DNA of 64,000 nucleotides from Oscillospiraceae bacterium (GTDB taxonomy: Bacteria; Bacillota; Clostridia; Oscillospirales; Oscillospiraceae): assembly GCA_017458335.1 (NCBI GenBank), contig JAFTFT010000040.1:45405-109404 (forward strand). Direction: 5' to 3'. The translations under genes and the position numbers were made by a program. Shown one piece after another: positions 24,386-33,549 of this stretch. The notes under the pieces were generated by a model. It was not told the origin of the DNA, searched no databases, and saw only the letters and a list, made by a program, of their open reading frames with translations. Within the stretch, counting starts at the first letter, position 1. Every line of letters begins with the position of its first letter.

Positions 24386-25996
24386 ATGAAGATTGGGTTT
24401 TACGGCGCGGCGCACGAGGTCACGGGCTCCTGTACCCTGATTACGGCCGGGGAGAGAAAGGGCATCGTCGACTTCGGCATGGAACAGGGGAAGGACCTGT
24501 TCGTGAATGAGCCGCTGCCGCTTGCGTATTCGGAACTGGATTTCGTTCTGCTTACCCATGCGCACATCGATCATTCCGGGATGCTGCCGCTGCTGTATCA
24601 AGAAGGGTACCGGGGACCGGTCTACGCCAGCGCGGCGACCTGCTCTCTGTGCGAGATCATGCTTCGCGACTGTGCGAACATCCAGGAGACAGAGGCCGAG
24701 TGGAAGAACCGGAAGGCCAAGCGCAGCGGCGCCTCGACTTCCGAGCCGGTCTATACCATGGAAGACGCGGAGGGAATTCTGAAACAGTTCCGCCCCTGCG
24801 CCTATGGCGAGACGATCCAGGTCAACGAAGCGGTCAGCATCCGCATGACGGATGTGGGGCACCTGCTGGGTTCGGCCGCCATCGAGGTCTGGCTCCGGGA
24901 AGCGGGAGAGACCCGGAAGCTCTGCTTCAGCGGGGATATCGGCAACTCCGGCCAGCCGATCCTGAAGGACCCGCAGCATGTGGAAGAGACGGACTATCTC
25001 GTGATCGAATCCACCTACGGAGACCGTCTCCACAGCACGGAGCGCGTGGACTATGTAGCGGAGCTGGCCGCACGCATCCAGAAGACGCTGGACCGCGGCG
25101 GGAACATGATCATCCCGTCCTTCGCGGTGGGCAGAACCCAGGAGATCCTCTACTTCATCCGGGAGATCAAGGAGCGTCAGCTGGTCCGGGGACACGGCGA
25201 CTTCCCGGTGTATATGGACAGCCCTCTCGCCATTGAGGCCACGGGGATCTTCCTGCAGTGCGATACGGATTATCTGGATGAGGACATGCAGCGGACGATC
25301 CGTGCGGGGATCAACCCGCTGGTCTTCCCGGGACTGGAGCTGGCGGTCACCCAGGAGGACTCCGTCGCCATCAACGAGAACCAGACCCCGAAGGTGATCA
25401 TCTCGGCAAGCGGGATGTGCGACGCGGGACGCGTGCGCCATCATCTGAAGCACAACCTCTGGAGACCGGAGTGCACGGTGCTGTTTGTGGGGTATCAGGC
25501 GGCGGGGACCCTGGGCAGAATCCTGGTGGACGGCGCAAAGAGCGTCAAGCTCTTCAACGAGACCGTTCAGGTGGAGGCGGAGATCGACACCCTTCCCGGG
25601 GTCAGCGGCCACGCGGACAAAAACGGCCTGATTTCCTGGCTGCAGGGCTTCTGGGAGAAGCCGAAAATCGTCTTCGTCAATCACGGAGACCCGGATGCGA
25701 TGGAGTCCTTCACCAACTGCCTGAACCGCGAGCTGGGCTACAGGGCTTTCGCCCCCTACAGCGGAGCGGTTTTTGACCTGCTGGAGGAGCGCTGGATCAG
25801 CTTCCCGGAGGGCGTGGCCATCCAGAGGGATACGCCGGCCGGCCCGCGGCGCAAAGCCAATCCGGTACTGGACGAGCTGATCGCCGCGGCGGAAGCGCTG
25901 CTGAATATCTGCCGCGGACTGGACGGCAGGGCGAACAGGGATCTGAGAAACTATACCGAGGCGATCCGCAAGCTGATCGCGAAAATCGAGAAATAA
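24386..25996 (+). CDS. Metallo-beta-lactamase/beta-CASP RNA-processing nuclease
   Basis: A 536-residue protein of the beta-CASP branch of MBL nucleases. The zinc motif LLTHAHIDHSG (about 53-63) and VIESTYGDR fit the MBL core. The beta-CASP region (about 225-340) and the RMM-like end (PGVSGHADKNGL with a conserved His) match CPSF73-type RNA exo/endonucleases found widely in bacteria. The C-terminal 80 residues are helical and less conserved. ATG 24386 follows AGGAGG by 9 nt; an ATG at 24363 would overlap that site. It should act on cytoplasmic RNA, with substrates unknown. Confidence 0.9.
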   Translation: MKIGFYGAAHEVTGSCTLITAGERKGIVDFGMEQGKDLFVNEPLPLAYSELDFVLLTHAHIDHSGMLPLLYQEGYRGPVYASAATCSLCEIMLRDCANIQETEAEWKNRKAKRSGASTSEPVYTMEDAEGILKQFRPCAYGETIQVNEAVSIRMTDVGHLLGSAAIEVWLREAGETRKLCFSGDIGNSGQPILKDPQHVEETDYLVIESTYGDRLHSTERVDYVAELAARIQKTLDRGGNMIIPSFAVGRTQEILYFIREIKERQLVRGHGDFPVYMDSPLAIEATGIFLQCDTDYLDEDMQRTIRAGINPLVFPGLELAVTQEDSVAINENQTPKVIISASGMCDAGRVRHHLKHNLWRPECTVLFVGYQAAGTLGRILVDGAKSVKLFNETVQVEAEIDTLPGVSGHADKNGLISWLQGFWEKPKIVFVNHGDPDAMESFTNCLNRELGYRAFAPYSGAVFDLLEERWISFPEGVAIQRDTPAGPRRKANPVLDELIAAAEALLNICRGLDGRANRDLRNYTEAIRKLIAKIEK

Positions 25997-26019
25997 GAGA
26001 TGAATTCACGATTGCACTC

Positions 26020-26049
26020 TTGACGAAGGAACGCAGGGTGTGATACGAT
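26020..26049 (+). promoter_or_regulatory. Promoter abutting the pseudokinase start codon
   Basis: TTGACG (26020-26025), 18 bp, TACGAT (26044-26049). The expected transcription start, about 26056, falls at the ATG (26057), suggesting a leaderless mRNA. Confidence 0.6.
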
Positions 26050-26056
26050 ACATTGA

Positions 26057-27805
26057 ATGAGAAAAAAGGGGGGACGGGAGATCGAACGTTCCATTTTTGA
26101 ACCGGAATATGCCCTGAGCAAAAACCTGGTGGAACTGAGCCGAAAGGACCTCTGTGCTCTTGTGGCGGAGATCTGCCGTCAGATCAAGGCGGAGTCGGGC
26201 AGCAAGGCCTATCACGGCGGAATCTATCCGGAGAATATCAGCTGCAACCCCGACGGGAAGATCGGGATCGGCCCGGCCAGGAAAAGCGACTGGGGGGAGC
26301 AGGAACTCAAGTATATCGCTCCGGAGATCTACTGGAACAACAAGCCCTGCCCGCAGTCGGACGTATACTCCCTCGGCCTTCTGCTCTATTACGGCGCCAG
26401 TGAAGGCAAGCTCCCCTTTGAGGGCGAGAGCAGCAACGCCCAGCTGATGCGTATGAGCGGGAAAACCGTATACGCGCCCGCGGCAGCCGGCACCCATCTC
26501 GGGGACATCATCGAGAAAGCGCTTCGCTTTAAAGAGAATGAGCGTTACAGGACCCCGGAGGAACTGGCGGTGATGCTGGACTACTGCGAGGACAACCGCC
26601 TGCTGAAGGCGAAATCCGGCGCGGAGGCGATCTTCCGGAAGGACGAAGAGCAGCTCAGCGATCTGGAGCAAATGATGCTGCAGATTATCGAAGGAAATGA
26701 GGAAGCGGATCCGACAGAGACGGAACAGGACGGCCGGGATCCGGATTCGGCCGCGGAACCTGTCCGGAAGGATACGGCGGAGAGCGAACAGACCGAAGAC
26801 GAACTGTTCGCGGAGGCCGGGCTGACCAGGCCCGAAAAGAAAAACCACAGCGAGGAGGATAAAGTCAGCTTGGCGGACATATTCGGATTGGATGAGCCGG
26901 ATCCGCGCGATCCGACGGAACTGGACGAAGAGGAGGAGATTCGTGTGTATGAACCGAAAGGAAAACAGGGGATCCCGATTCTGACCGAAGAAAAAGAACC
27001 GGAACTCGCTCCGATCACCGTGAAAAAGAAAAAAGCCGGAAGCGGCAGAGAGAAAGCCGAAGAGAGCGAACAGAAGCGCCGGCCGCTGCTGGTGGTCCTG
27101 ATGCTGCTGGCTGTGCTGGTGATTGCCGCGGTGGTTGCCAACATCCTGATCAACGCCTTCTCCGACCGAAACGGCGGACGGATTCCTTCCGGCGTCTCGG
27201 TGGTGACGCCGTCTTCGGAGCCCACCCAGGATCCGACGGTCTCCGCCATCCTCTCCGAGGAGCAGATCCGCCGCCAGCAGGAGCTGGCCGAGCAGCAGGC
27301 CCGGGAGCAGGAACTTGCCGAGCAGCAGGCGTTGGCCGAACAGCAGCAGGCTGAGATTCAGGCACAGCAGCAGGAAGTGCAGCCCACGGTGGATCCCGCG
27401 ACACTGCCCCACACCTATGAGGCGATCCGCGCGGATGTGGGCTGGCTGGAGGCGCAGCAGGCCGCCATCGAACGCGGCGGTCAGCTGGTGACCATCAACA
27501 GCGCCGAAGAGCTGCAGCAGGTGATCGATCTGGCTACCCAGGCGGGCTTTGACCGGATCTGGATCGGCGCGCACCGGGTGAACGGAGACATCGTCTGGGA
27601 GAGCGGCGAGAGCGTCGACTTCTACCAGTGGGATACGGGTGAGCCCTCCTACACCGACTCCGGCGACGGCGCGGTGGAAGACTATGTAATGCTCTGGAAT
27701 CTGAACGGCAAGTGGGTCTACAACGACAGCCGTGAAAACCCGCTGACAAATTTCTACGGCATGTACGGCGGACGGACCGGCTATGTCGTCGAGTACGTCG
27801 GCTGA
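26057..27805 (+). CDS. Pseudokinase - transmembrane - C-type-lectin-like fusion protein
   Basis: A 582-residue predicted single-pass membrane protein. Residues 1-185 look like the C-lobe of a Ser/Thr protein kinase: YHGGIYPENIS (52-62) sits where HRDLKPxNI should be, IAPEIYW (87-93) matches the APE motif, and SDVYSLG (101-107) is conserved. The HRD aspartate, the DFG motif (IGIGPA) and a glycine-rich N-lobe are missing, so it should not phosphorylate. A long acidic, probably disordered region follows, then a TM helix (about 342-366), a Gln/Glu/Ala coiled stretch, and a CTLD-like domain (about 452-582) with WLEAQQAAIERGGQLVTI and VYNDSRENP. No ribosome binding site precedes ATG 26057. Confidence 0.75.
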   Translation: MRKKGGREIERSIFEPEYALSKNLVELSRKDLCALVAEICRQIKAESGSKAYHGGIYPENISCNPDGKIGIGPARKSDWGEQELKYIAPEIYWNNKPCPQSDVYSLGLLLYYGASEGKLPFEGESSNAQLMRMSGKTVYAPAAAGTHLGDIIEKALRFKENERYRTPEELAVMLDYCEDNRLLKAKSGAEAIFRKDEEQLSDLEQMMLQIIEGNEEADPTETEQDGRDPDSAAEPVRKDTAESEQTEDELFAEAGLTRPEKKNHSEEDKVSLADIFGLDEPDPRDPTELDEEEEIRVYEPKGKQGIPILTEEKEPELAPITVKKKKAGSGREKAEESEQKRRPLLVVLMLLAVLVIAAVVANILINAFSDRNGGRIPSGVSVVTPSSEPTQDPTVSAILSEEQIRRQQELAEQQAREQELAEQQALAEQQQAEIQAQQQEVQPTVDPATLPHTYEAIRADVGWLEAQQAAIERGGQLVTINSAEELQQVIDLATQAGFDRIWIGAHRVNGDIVWESGESVDFYQWDTGEPSYTDSGDGAVEDYVMLWNLNGKWVYNDSRENPLTNFYGMYGGRTGYVVEYVG

Positions 27806-27830
27806 GGCGGAAACAACATAAAGAACCGAA

Positions 27831-27858
27831 GGCAGGGGACGCTTATGCGTCCCCTGCC
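27831..27858 (+). terminator. Terminator after the pseudokinase gene
   Basis: Perfect 12-bp arms (GGCAGGGGACGC / GCGTCCCCTGCC) with a TTAT loop, 25 bp past the stop. No U-run follows. Confidence 0.65.
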
Positions 27859-27961
27859 GAGCCACAGAAGGTTAGCAAAATAAAACAGAAACGGAGCTGC
27901 CGGAAAACAAATCCTCAGCAGGAGAACGGCAGTTTCCCGATCCGCAAATTGAGGAAAAACA

Positions 27962-30583
27962 ATGGAACAGTATATCGTAACGGGAATGAGCTGCGCCGCC
28001 TGCCAGGCCAGGGTGGAGAAAGCGGTCTCCAAAGTGCCGGGCGTGACGGCCTGCAGCGTGAGCCTCCTGACCAACTCCATGGGCGTGGAGGGAACGGCAG
28101 GCAGGGATGAGATCATCCGGGCCGTGGAGAACGCGGGCTACGGCGCGGCGCCGAAGGAAAATGCACAGGAGAAGGAACACCGCGCGGGGGGAAGCTTTGC
28201 CGCAGAGGAAGAGGCCCTGAAGGACCGGGAGACGCCGAAACTGAAACGCCGCCTGATTCTGTCGGTGGGCTTCCTGATCGTGCTGATGTACATCACCATG
28301 GGGCATAACATGTGGGGATGGCCGCTGCCGGAGTATTTCGAGCATAACCACCTGGCGCTGACGCTGAGCCAGATGCTGATCGCCCTGATCGTCATGGTCA
28401 TCAACGGCAAGTTTTTTACCAGCGGCTTCGGCTCGCTGCTCCACGGCGCGCCGAACATGGATACGCTGGTGGCGCTGGGCTCCTCGGTCAGTTTCGGCTG
28501 GAGCCTCTTCGTGTTCTATGAGATGTGCGGGATGATCACCCGCGGCGCGGCGAACATGGAACTGATGGAACTCTATCACGGGCAGCTCTATTTTGAGTCC
28601 GCGGCCATGATCCCGGCGCTGATCACCGTGGGGAAGATGCTGGAGGCGATGTCCAAGGGGCGCACGACGGATGCGCTGAAGAGCCTCATGAAGCTCGCCC
28701 CGAAGACTGCGGTGCTGATCCGTGACGGGAAAGAAGTCGAAGTCGGAATCGAAGAGGTGCGTCAGGACGACGTGTTTGTTGTGCGGCCGGGGGAGAGCAT
28801 TCCGGTGGACGGCGTCGTCCTTGAGGGCAGCAGCGCCGTGAACGAATCCGCCCTGACCGGGGAGAGCATCCCCGTGGACAAGCAGGCCGGAGACCCGGTC
28901 AGCGCCGCCACGATCAACCAGTCGGGCTTCCTCCGCTGCCGGGCGACACGCGTCGGAGAGGACACCACCCTCAGCCAGATCGTGCGTATGGTCTCGGACG
29001 CCGCGGCGACCAAGGCCCCCATCGCCCGCATCGCGGACAAGGTCTCCGGAGTGTTTGTGCCGGCGGTAATCGGAATATCGGTTGTGGTCCTGGCCGGCTG
29101 GCTGATTGCCGGAGAGAGTCTGAGCTTTTCCCTGGCGCGCGCGATCTCGGTGCTGGTGATCTCCTGCCCCTGTGCGCTGGGGCTTGCGACGCCGGTGGCC
29201 ATCATGGTCGGAAACGGCCTCGGCGCCAAAAACGGGATCCTGTTCAAAACGAGTGAAGCCCTGGAGCGCGCCGGCAAGGTTCAGATCATCGCCCTGGACA
29301 AGACAGGCACCATTACTTCCGGAAAGCCGAAGGTGACGGACATCCTCCCGGGAAGCGGATATACGGAGGAAAAGCTGCTGGAGCTGGCCTTCGCACTGGA
29401 GAGCAAGAGCGAGCATCCTCTGGCCCGGGCGGTGGTGGAGGCAGCAAACGAACGCGGCCTGCAGGCGCGGGAGGTTTCGGACTTCCGGGCTCTGCCGGGC
29501 AACGGCCTTACGGCAAGGCTGGACGGAAAACTTCTGCAGGGCGGAAGCGAGACCTATATTCTGGGTACCCTGAATCCGGCGGCTCTCGACGGTACGCTGC
29601 GTGAGCAGAGCGAGCGCCTTGCCATGCGGGGGAAAACACCGCTGTTCTTCGCGGAAGACGGAAAGCCGGCCGGGATGATCGCGGTTGCGGATGTGATCAA
29701 GGAAGACTCCGCCGAGGCCGTGCGTCAACTGCGGAACATGGGAATCGAGGTCGTCATGCTGACCGGCGACAACGAGCGCACCGCCAGAGCCATCGGGGAC
29801 GAGGCCGGGGTCGACAGGGTGATCGCCGGGGTCCTTCCCGACGGGAAGGAGAGCGTGATCCGCAGCCTCCAGAAACGCGGGAAGGTCGCCATGGTGGGCG
29901 ACGGCATCAACGACGCACCGGCGCTGACCCGGGCGGACATCGGTATCGCCATCGGAGCCGGGACGGACGTCGCCATCGACAGCGCCGATGTGGTCCTGAT
30001 GAACAGCAGGCTGACGGATGTGGCGGCCGCGATCCGGCTCAGCAGGGCAACCCTCCGCAATATTTATGAAAACCTCTTCTGGGCCTTCTTCTACAATGCG
30101 ATCTGCATCCCGCTGGCGGCGGGGCTGTTTCCATGGAAAATGAACCCGATGATCGGGGCGGCGGCCATGAGCCTGTCCAGTTTTACGGTCTGCATGAACG
30201 CGCTGCGGTTGAACCTTTTCCGTATGCAGGATCCCTCGCATGACCGCCCGATGAAGAGGCGCGCATTGTCTGAGGCGGATGCCGACAGTTCGGCAGCGGA
30301 TGAAGATGCGGCAACCGGAAAGGAATCGGCCGGGAAACCGGAGAAACCGGCAGCGAAAGCCCCGGAGGAAGGGATTCAGAAGACACTGCGCATTGACGGC
30401 ATGATGTGCCATCACTGCGAAAACGCGGTGAAGAACGCGCTGGAGAAGCTGGACTTCATCGAGGAAGCGAATGCCGATTTCGAGGCGGGGACCGCCGTGA
30501 TCACCCTCTGCGGAGAGGCGGATGAGGACGCCATCCGGAAAGCGGTTGCCGAAGAGGATTATGAATACCTCGGCATGAGCTGA
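27962..30583 (+). CDS. copA: Copper-translocating P-type ATPase with HMA domains at both ends
   Basis: An 873-residue P1B-type ATPase that exports Cu(I) from the cytoplasm. The N-terminal HMA domain has [11 protein letters not shown] (8-18). The membrane metal site is [11 protein letters not shown], the phosphorylation motif is DKTGTIT, and the hinge is [10 protein letters not shown]. After the last helices a poorly conserved linker leads to a second HMA domain (about 805-873) with [15 protein letters not shown], resembling a fused CopZ chaperone. GAGG lies a few nt before ATG 27962. No CsoR or CopY regulator gene is adjacent. The specificity call rests on the CPC motif and is firm at family level. 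Confidence 0.93.
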   Translation: MEQYIVTGMSCAACQARVEKAVSKVPGVTACSVSLLTNSMGVEGTAGRDEIIRAVENAGYGAAPKENAQEKEHRAGGSFAAEEEALKDRETPKLKRRLILSVGFLIVLMYITMGHNMWGWPLPEYFEHNHLALTLSQMLIALIVMVINGKFFTSGFGSLLHGAPNMDTLVALGSSVSFGWSLFVFYEMCGMITRGAANMELMELYHGQLYFESAAMIPALITVGKMLEAMSKGRTTDALKSLMKLAPKTAVLIRDGKEVEVGIEEVRQDDVFVVRPGESIPVDGVVLEGSSAVNESALTGESIPVDKQAGDPVSAATINQSGFLRCRATRVGEDTTLSQIVRMVSDAAATKAPIARIADKVSGVFVPAVIGISVVVLAGWLIAGESLSFSLARAISVLVISCPCALGLATPVAIMVGNGLGAKNGILFKTSEALERAGKVQIIALDKTGTITSGKPKVTDILPGSGYTEEKLLELAFALESKSEHPLARAVVEAANERGLQAREVSDFRALPGNGLTARLDGKLLQGGSETYILGTLNPAALDGTLREQSERLAMRGKTPLFFAEDGKPAGMIAVADVIKEDSAEAVRQLRNMGIEVVMLTGDNERTARAIGDEAGVDRVIAGVLPDGKESVIRSLQKRGKVAMVGDGINDAPALTRADIGIAIGAGTDVAIDSADVVLMNSRLTDVAAAIRLSRATLRNIYENLFWAFFYNAICIPLAAGLFPWKMNPMIGAAAMSLSSFTVCMNALRLNLFRMQDPSHDRPMKRRALSEADADSSAADEDAATGKESAGKPEKPAAKAPEEGIQKTLRIDGMMCHHCENAVKNALEKLDFIEEANADFEAGTAVITLCGEADEDAIRKAVAEEDYEYLGMS

Positions 30584-30662
30584 GGCGGATTCAGATGATG
30601 AAAAAGGCTTGAGTTCTCTTCGGATCGGAAAGCTCGGAGACGGACAAAAGACAAGAAAACGA

Positions 30663-30702
30663 AAATGCGAAGCAGACGGAAAAGACCGCCTGCTTCGCAT
30701 TT
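30663..30702. terminator. Bidirectional terminator between copA and the secreted repeat protein
   Basis: Seventeen-base arms (AAATGCGAAGCAG... / ...CTGCTTCGCATTT) with one mismatch and a 6-nt loop, serving converging genes. Confidence 0.85.
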
Positions 30703-30741
30703 AAGTTAATTGTGAATTGCGGAAGGGGAGAACGGAGAAAA

Positions 30742-32643
30742 TCAGCCGTTTTCTCCCTCTGTGAAGTCATCGTAGCCGCTGTCGGCGAAGACTTCGTCGA
30801 GCGCGAGCGCAAAATCATCCAGGGTGCTGTCGACCCATCCGTCGCCGGGATCGGAACCGTCGTCGTAGTTGCTTCCGGCCCAGCCGCCGTCGTCGTAAGT
30901 GTAATCCTCCATCTCGTCATAGGGATAGTTGCTTCCGGCCCAGCCGCCGCCGTCGTAATCCTCCATCTCATCATAGGGATAGTTGCTGCCGGCCCAGCCG
31001 CCCTGGTCGTCGGCTGTGGGCGTGGGGGTGCTCGGAACGACAGGATCGGTGCCATAGATGTCGACAGAATAGATGCTGCCTTCATTCAGAGGCTCGGTAT
31101 AATAGGCCACGCAGCTGCATCCGTCCGTCAGAACGCCGGATACCAGATCGCAGAGATAGCCGTTGACATGATAGGAAGAGCCGTTGGCCAGCACAATGTA
31201 AACGGTGAAGGCAGTGTCATGGTAGGCGGTGCCGCTCATGGAGCCGTAGCGGATCTCGGGTTCGGGATCTTCGCCCTGAATGGCGACATAGTAAAAGCCG
31301 GGGCCGTGAGCGCCGATGCCGTCATAATAGAGCGTGCAAGGAGCGCCGATGCAGAGGTCGCCGGTAATGTCACAGATGCTGCGGGATACCTGGGAGACAT
31401 AGCCGGGACCGTCCATCACGTAGATCGAGACGCTGCTGTAGGTATAGTCGGTCACGTAACCGGAGAAGCTTCCGCTCTGATCCTCCGCGGGCACGGGCTT
31501 CGGCGTGACAGTGGGCGTCGGTTTCGGGGTCCCTTCTACATACATATACGCCGTGCTGGTGCGGGCGGTCTGACCGGCATAGTAGAAGGTGCAGAAGGCG
31601 CCCCAGCCGTTCATATCCCGCGTGACATTGGCGATGCTGAGCGTCGTGCTGTACTCGCCGGACACGGAGGCATTGAACATGCGGGCAAAGTTCTGCACGG
31701 TGTACTGACCGCCGTCCGGACCGACAAAGGTCCAGGTGAGCGAGTCATAGATGTTGGAGCAGGCGACAAAGTACGCGGTTCCGCCCTGCTTCTTGTTCTC
31801 ATTGGTCGGGTTCTTGGTGATGGTGAGGTAAGCGGGCTTGGTGTTCTGCGGAGCGGGCGCAATGGTGGGAACCGGCGTGGGGGTGGGATTGTCCTGCAGC
31901 GCCGCCGGCTTTGGTACCGGGAACACGTCCGTCAGCTTTTTCTCACCCTTGAAAACGGCATAGCTGTCCGCCAGACGGGAAATGGAAGCCTTGTCAAAAA
32001 CAAACCAGTCGAAGCTGGTGTTGCTCTTCTCGGCCGAGGCGAAAGCGTTGACGCCGGAGGCGTTGTACTGCTCGGGGGAGATGGCAAAACCGTTGGCGTC
32101 CGTGTGGGAGACGTTCCGGACACCGTTGTTGATCTGGGTGTGCTCCACGGCATAGGGCACATAGCCGATGATGCCGTCGCTCATGCTGACCGAGCACTTG
32201 ACCGTGTAGACGTCGTAGTCGGAGAGCACGACATTGTCATAGAACATATAGGACCAGGTATTCGTGTCCTTGTTGTAATACGTATCGGCACTCTCCGTGA
32301 GAATGTCGGGGAAGGACTCGTCCGCATCGATATTCAGGCGGCCTTCCGTCAGAGAATCCATGGTGTCGCTGACTTCCCAGACCTTCAGATTGGTGGAGCG
32401 GTCTGCCGGGTGCTGCGCCGCGGCGACCAGTTCCAGATGACCGTCATGATCGAGATCGGTCACGGAGTAATACCACTGCATCTGGCCGGCCTGCTTCTGT
32501 TCCGCAATCTTGGTAAAGAGCAGACCGATCTGCTGGTCAATTGTTTCAGCTGCGTTTTCGGCGCCGGCGGCCGGGGCGAGCACGGTCATGGTGATTACCA
32601 TCACGAGTGCGAGCAGAACGCCCATGAAAGTTTTTGCTTTCAT
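30742..32643 (-). CDS. Large secreted protein with C-terminal WAGSNYPYDEMEDY repeats
   Basis: A 633-residue exported protein of unknown function. A signal peptide covers residues 1-28 (VLLALVMVITMTVLAPAAGA). Residues 30-230 include DLDHDGHLELVAAAQ, an FG-GAP-like acidic loop. Two Pro/Thr linkers separate an Ig-like domain (about 290-380) and further beta-rich modules with paired cysteines. The C-terminal 100 residues are strongly acidic and contain three imperfect copies of GGWAGSNYPYDEMEDY. No sortase motif or anchor is visible, so it is probably released or held non-covalently. ATG 32643 follows GGAGG by 8 nt. Adhesion or carbohydrate binding is possible but unproven. Confidence 0.8.
   Translation of the reverse strand: MKAKTFMGVLLALVMVITMTVLAPAAGAENAAETIDQQIGLLFTKIAEQKQAGQMQWYYSVTDLDHDGHLELVAAAQHPADRSTNLKVWEVSDTMDSLTEGRLNIDADESFPDILTESADTYYNKDTNTWSYMFYDNVVLSDYDVYTVKCSVSMSDGIIGYVPYAVEHTQINNGVRNVSHTDANGFAISPEQYNASGVNAFASAEKSNTSFDWFVFDKASISRLADSYAVFKGEKKLTDVFPVPKPAALQDNPTPTPVPTIAPAPQNTKPAYLTITKNPTNENKKQGGTAYFVACSNIYDSLTWTFVGPDGGQYTVQNFARMFNASVSGEYSTTLSIANVTRDMNGWGAFCTFYYAGQTARTSTAYMYVEGTPKPTPTVTPKPVPAEDQSGSFSGYVTDYTYSSVSIYVMDGPGYVSQVSRSICDITGDLCIGAPCTLYYDGIGAHGPGFYYVAIQGEDPEPEIRYGSMSGTAYHDTAFTVYIVLANGSSYHVNGYLCDLVSGVLTDGCSCVAYYTEPLNEGSIYSVDIYGTDPVVPSTPTPTADDQGGWAGSNYPYDEMEDYDGGGWAGSNYPYDEMEDYTYDDGGWAGSNYDDGSDPGDGWVDSTLDDFALALDEVFADSGYDDFTEGENG
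30855..31003 (-). repeat. In-frame tandem repeats coding WAGSNY units
   Basis: Three copies of a roughly 48-60 bp unit coding (GG)WAGSNY(PYDEMEDY), the last shortened, near the 3' end of the secreted protein gene. The copies are nearly identical at DNA level. Confidence 0.8.
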
Positions 32644-32686
32644 TCCATATACCTCCATTGAATACAATTACCTGAAAGGTATTGAA

Positions 32687-32715
32687 ATTTTAATACAGAT
32701 GAGTGAAAAATGCAA
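32687..32715 (-). promoter_or_regulatory. Promoter for the secreted repeat protein
   Basis: TTGCAT (32710-32715), 17 bp, TAAAAT (32687-32692) on the minus strand, 43 bp from the start codon. Confidence 0.7.
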
Positions 32716-32788
32716 CGATCCTAAGAAATAATTCATATTTTCAGCTGTGGAGCGAAAACCGTCCCCGAAAACTTGCTGAAAAAAAGTC

Positions 32789-32817
32789 TTGCATTTTCCT
32801 GCCGAGTGTGCTATTAT
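32789..32817 (+). promoter_or_regulatory. Promoter for tRNA-Arg
   Basis: TTGCAT (32789-32794), 17 bp, TATTAT (32812-32817), 18 bp upstream of the tRNA 5' end. Confidence 0.75.
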
Positions 32818-32835
32818 CTTTGAGCTGTCAGAAAT

Positions 32836-32912
32836 GCGCGATTAGCTCAGCTGGATAGAGCGTCTGGCTACGGACCAGAAGGTCAGGGGTTCGAATCCCT
32901 TATCGCGTGCCA
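32836..32912 (+). tRNA. tRNA-Arg (anticodon ACG)
   Basis: A 77-nt cloverleaf with encoded CCA. Acceptor arms are GCGCGAT / ATCGCGT (one G-U pair), D arm GCTC...GAGC, anticodon loop CTACGGA giving ACG, and T arm AGGGG-TTCGAAT-CCCTT. The 3' half, from the anticodon loop onward, is duplicated at 40040-40088, so this gene is the integration target, rebuilt by the element. Confidence 0.95.
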
Positions 32913-32915
32913 GCA
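32867..32915 (+). repeat. Left attachment repeat (tRNA side)
   Basis: 49 bp identical to 40040-40088, beginning at the tRNA anticodon loop (GCTACGG) and ending three bases past the CCA. Sequence identity stops at both edges. Confidence 0.95.
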
Positions 32916-32917
32916 AA

Positions 32918-32948
32918 AACCCCCGAAATCATTGAGGTTTCGGGGGTT
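32918..32948 (+). terminator. Terminator after tRNA-Arg, inside the element
   Basis: Perfect 11-bp arms (AACCCCCGAAA / TTTCGGGGGTT). The element thus brings its own terminator for the rebuilt tRNA gene; the original one appears at 40090-40122. Confidence 0.85.
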
Positions 32949-33043
32949 CGTCTTTTTCTGCAGAATGCCGGAAAAACAAAAATGTCGGAAAAATGTCGGA
33001 GTACTGTGAAGAAATCGGAAAATGTCGGCTGCAGATGAAAATT

Positions 33044-33069
33044 GCCGGACGGAGGAAGCCCCGCCCGGC
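33044..33069 (-). terminator. Terminator after the 105-codon element gene
   Basis: Nine-bp arms (GCCGGGCGG / CCGTCCGGC on the minus strand, one G-T pair) followed by AATTTTC. Confidence 0.65.
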
Positions 33070-33077
33070 TTTTCGTA

Positions 33078-33395
33078 TTACTCCGTGATAAGAGGCTGAG
33101 AGGATTGCTCAGCGTCTTCAATGTCCTCCTTGATTCGTTCACAGTACACGTTGTAAATATCCTGGATAGCGTCAATCTCTCTCCAGAATCCATAGTTTTC
33201 TGAGGAGTCAGACGGCCTCAGTTTTGGCAGCTCAATTTCAAAGAGCCTGTCAAGAACAGTTTCCAGCACTTTCATGCTGCATTCTGCCTGAGTGATGGCG
33301 GCAAAGGTGCTGTCCCGCTCTTTGAGCAAGTTCATAATTTGCTCTGAGGTCATTTTCTCAGCGTGGGCAAGAATGATTTTGTCGAGTTCGTTCAT
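33078..33395 (-). CDS. Small hypothetical element protein
   Basis: A 105-residue, largely helical, acidic protein with no recognised domain. It starts MNELDKIILAHAEKMTSEQI and has no signal peptide or membrane segment. AAAGGAG sits 9 nt before ATG 33395, and a terminator follows the stop directly, so it is a credible gene. It is the last minus-strand gene of the element, between the integrase and the attachment site, where excision or copy-control accessory genes are often found. That role is only positional. Confidence 0.65.
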   Translation of the reverse strand: MNELDKIILAHAEKMTSEQIMNLLKERDSTFAAITQAECSMKVLETVLDRLFEIELPKLRPSDSSENYGFWREIDAIQDIYNVYCERIKEDIEDAEQSSQPLITE

Positions 33396-33549
33396 TGTGT
33401 TTCGCTCCTTTCTTGAATGCGGGAGCGGGATGTGATATAGTATTTCCCGCCCCCGGCCGGGGGTGTTTATAGAGCTGCTGCTGATCTGTGAGAGGTGAAA
33501 GCTGCAGCTCTTTCTTTATGCCGTCTCCGGCATGAAAGACACTGTTTCA

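Larger units (their letters stand above)
32644..33077. other. Intergenic region around tRNA-Arg and the left end of the element
   Basis: Contains two promoters (32687-32715 minus, 32789-32817 plus), the tRNA gene, its terminator, the left attachment repeat and a minus-strand terminator (33044-33069). I see no protein gene. Confidence 0.7.
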
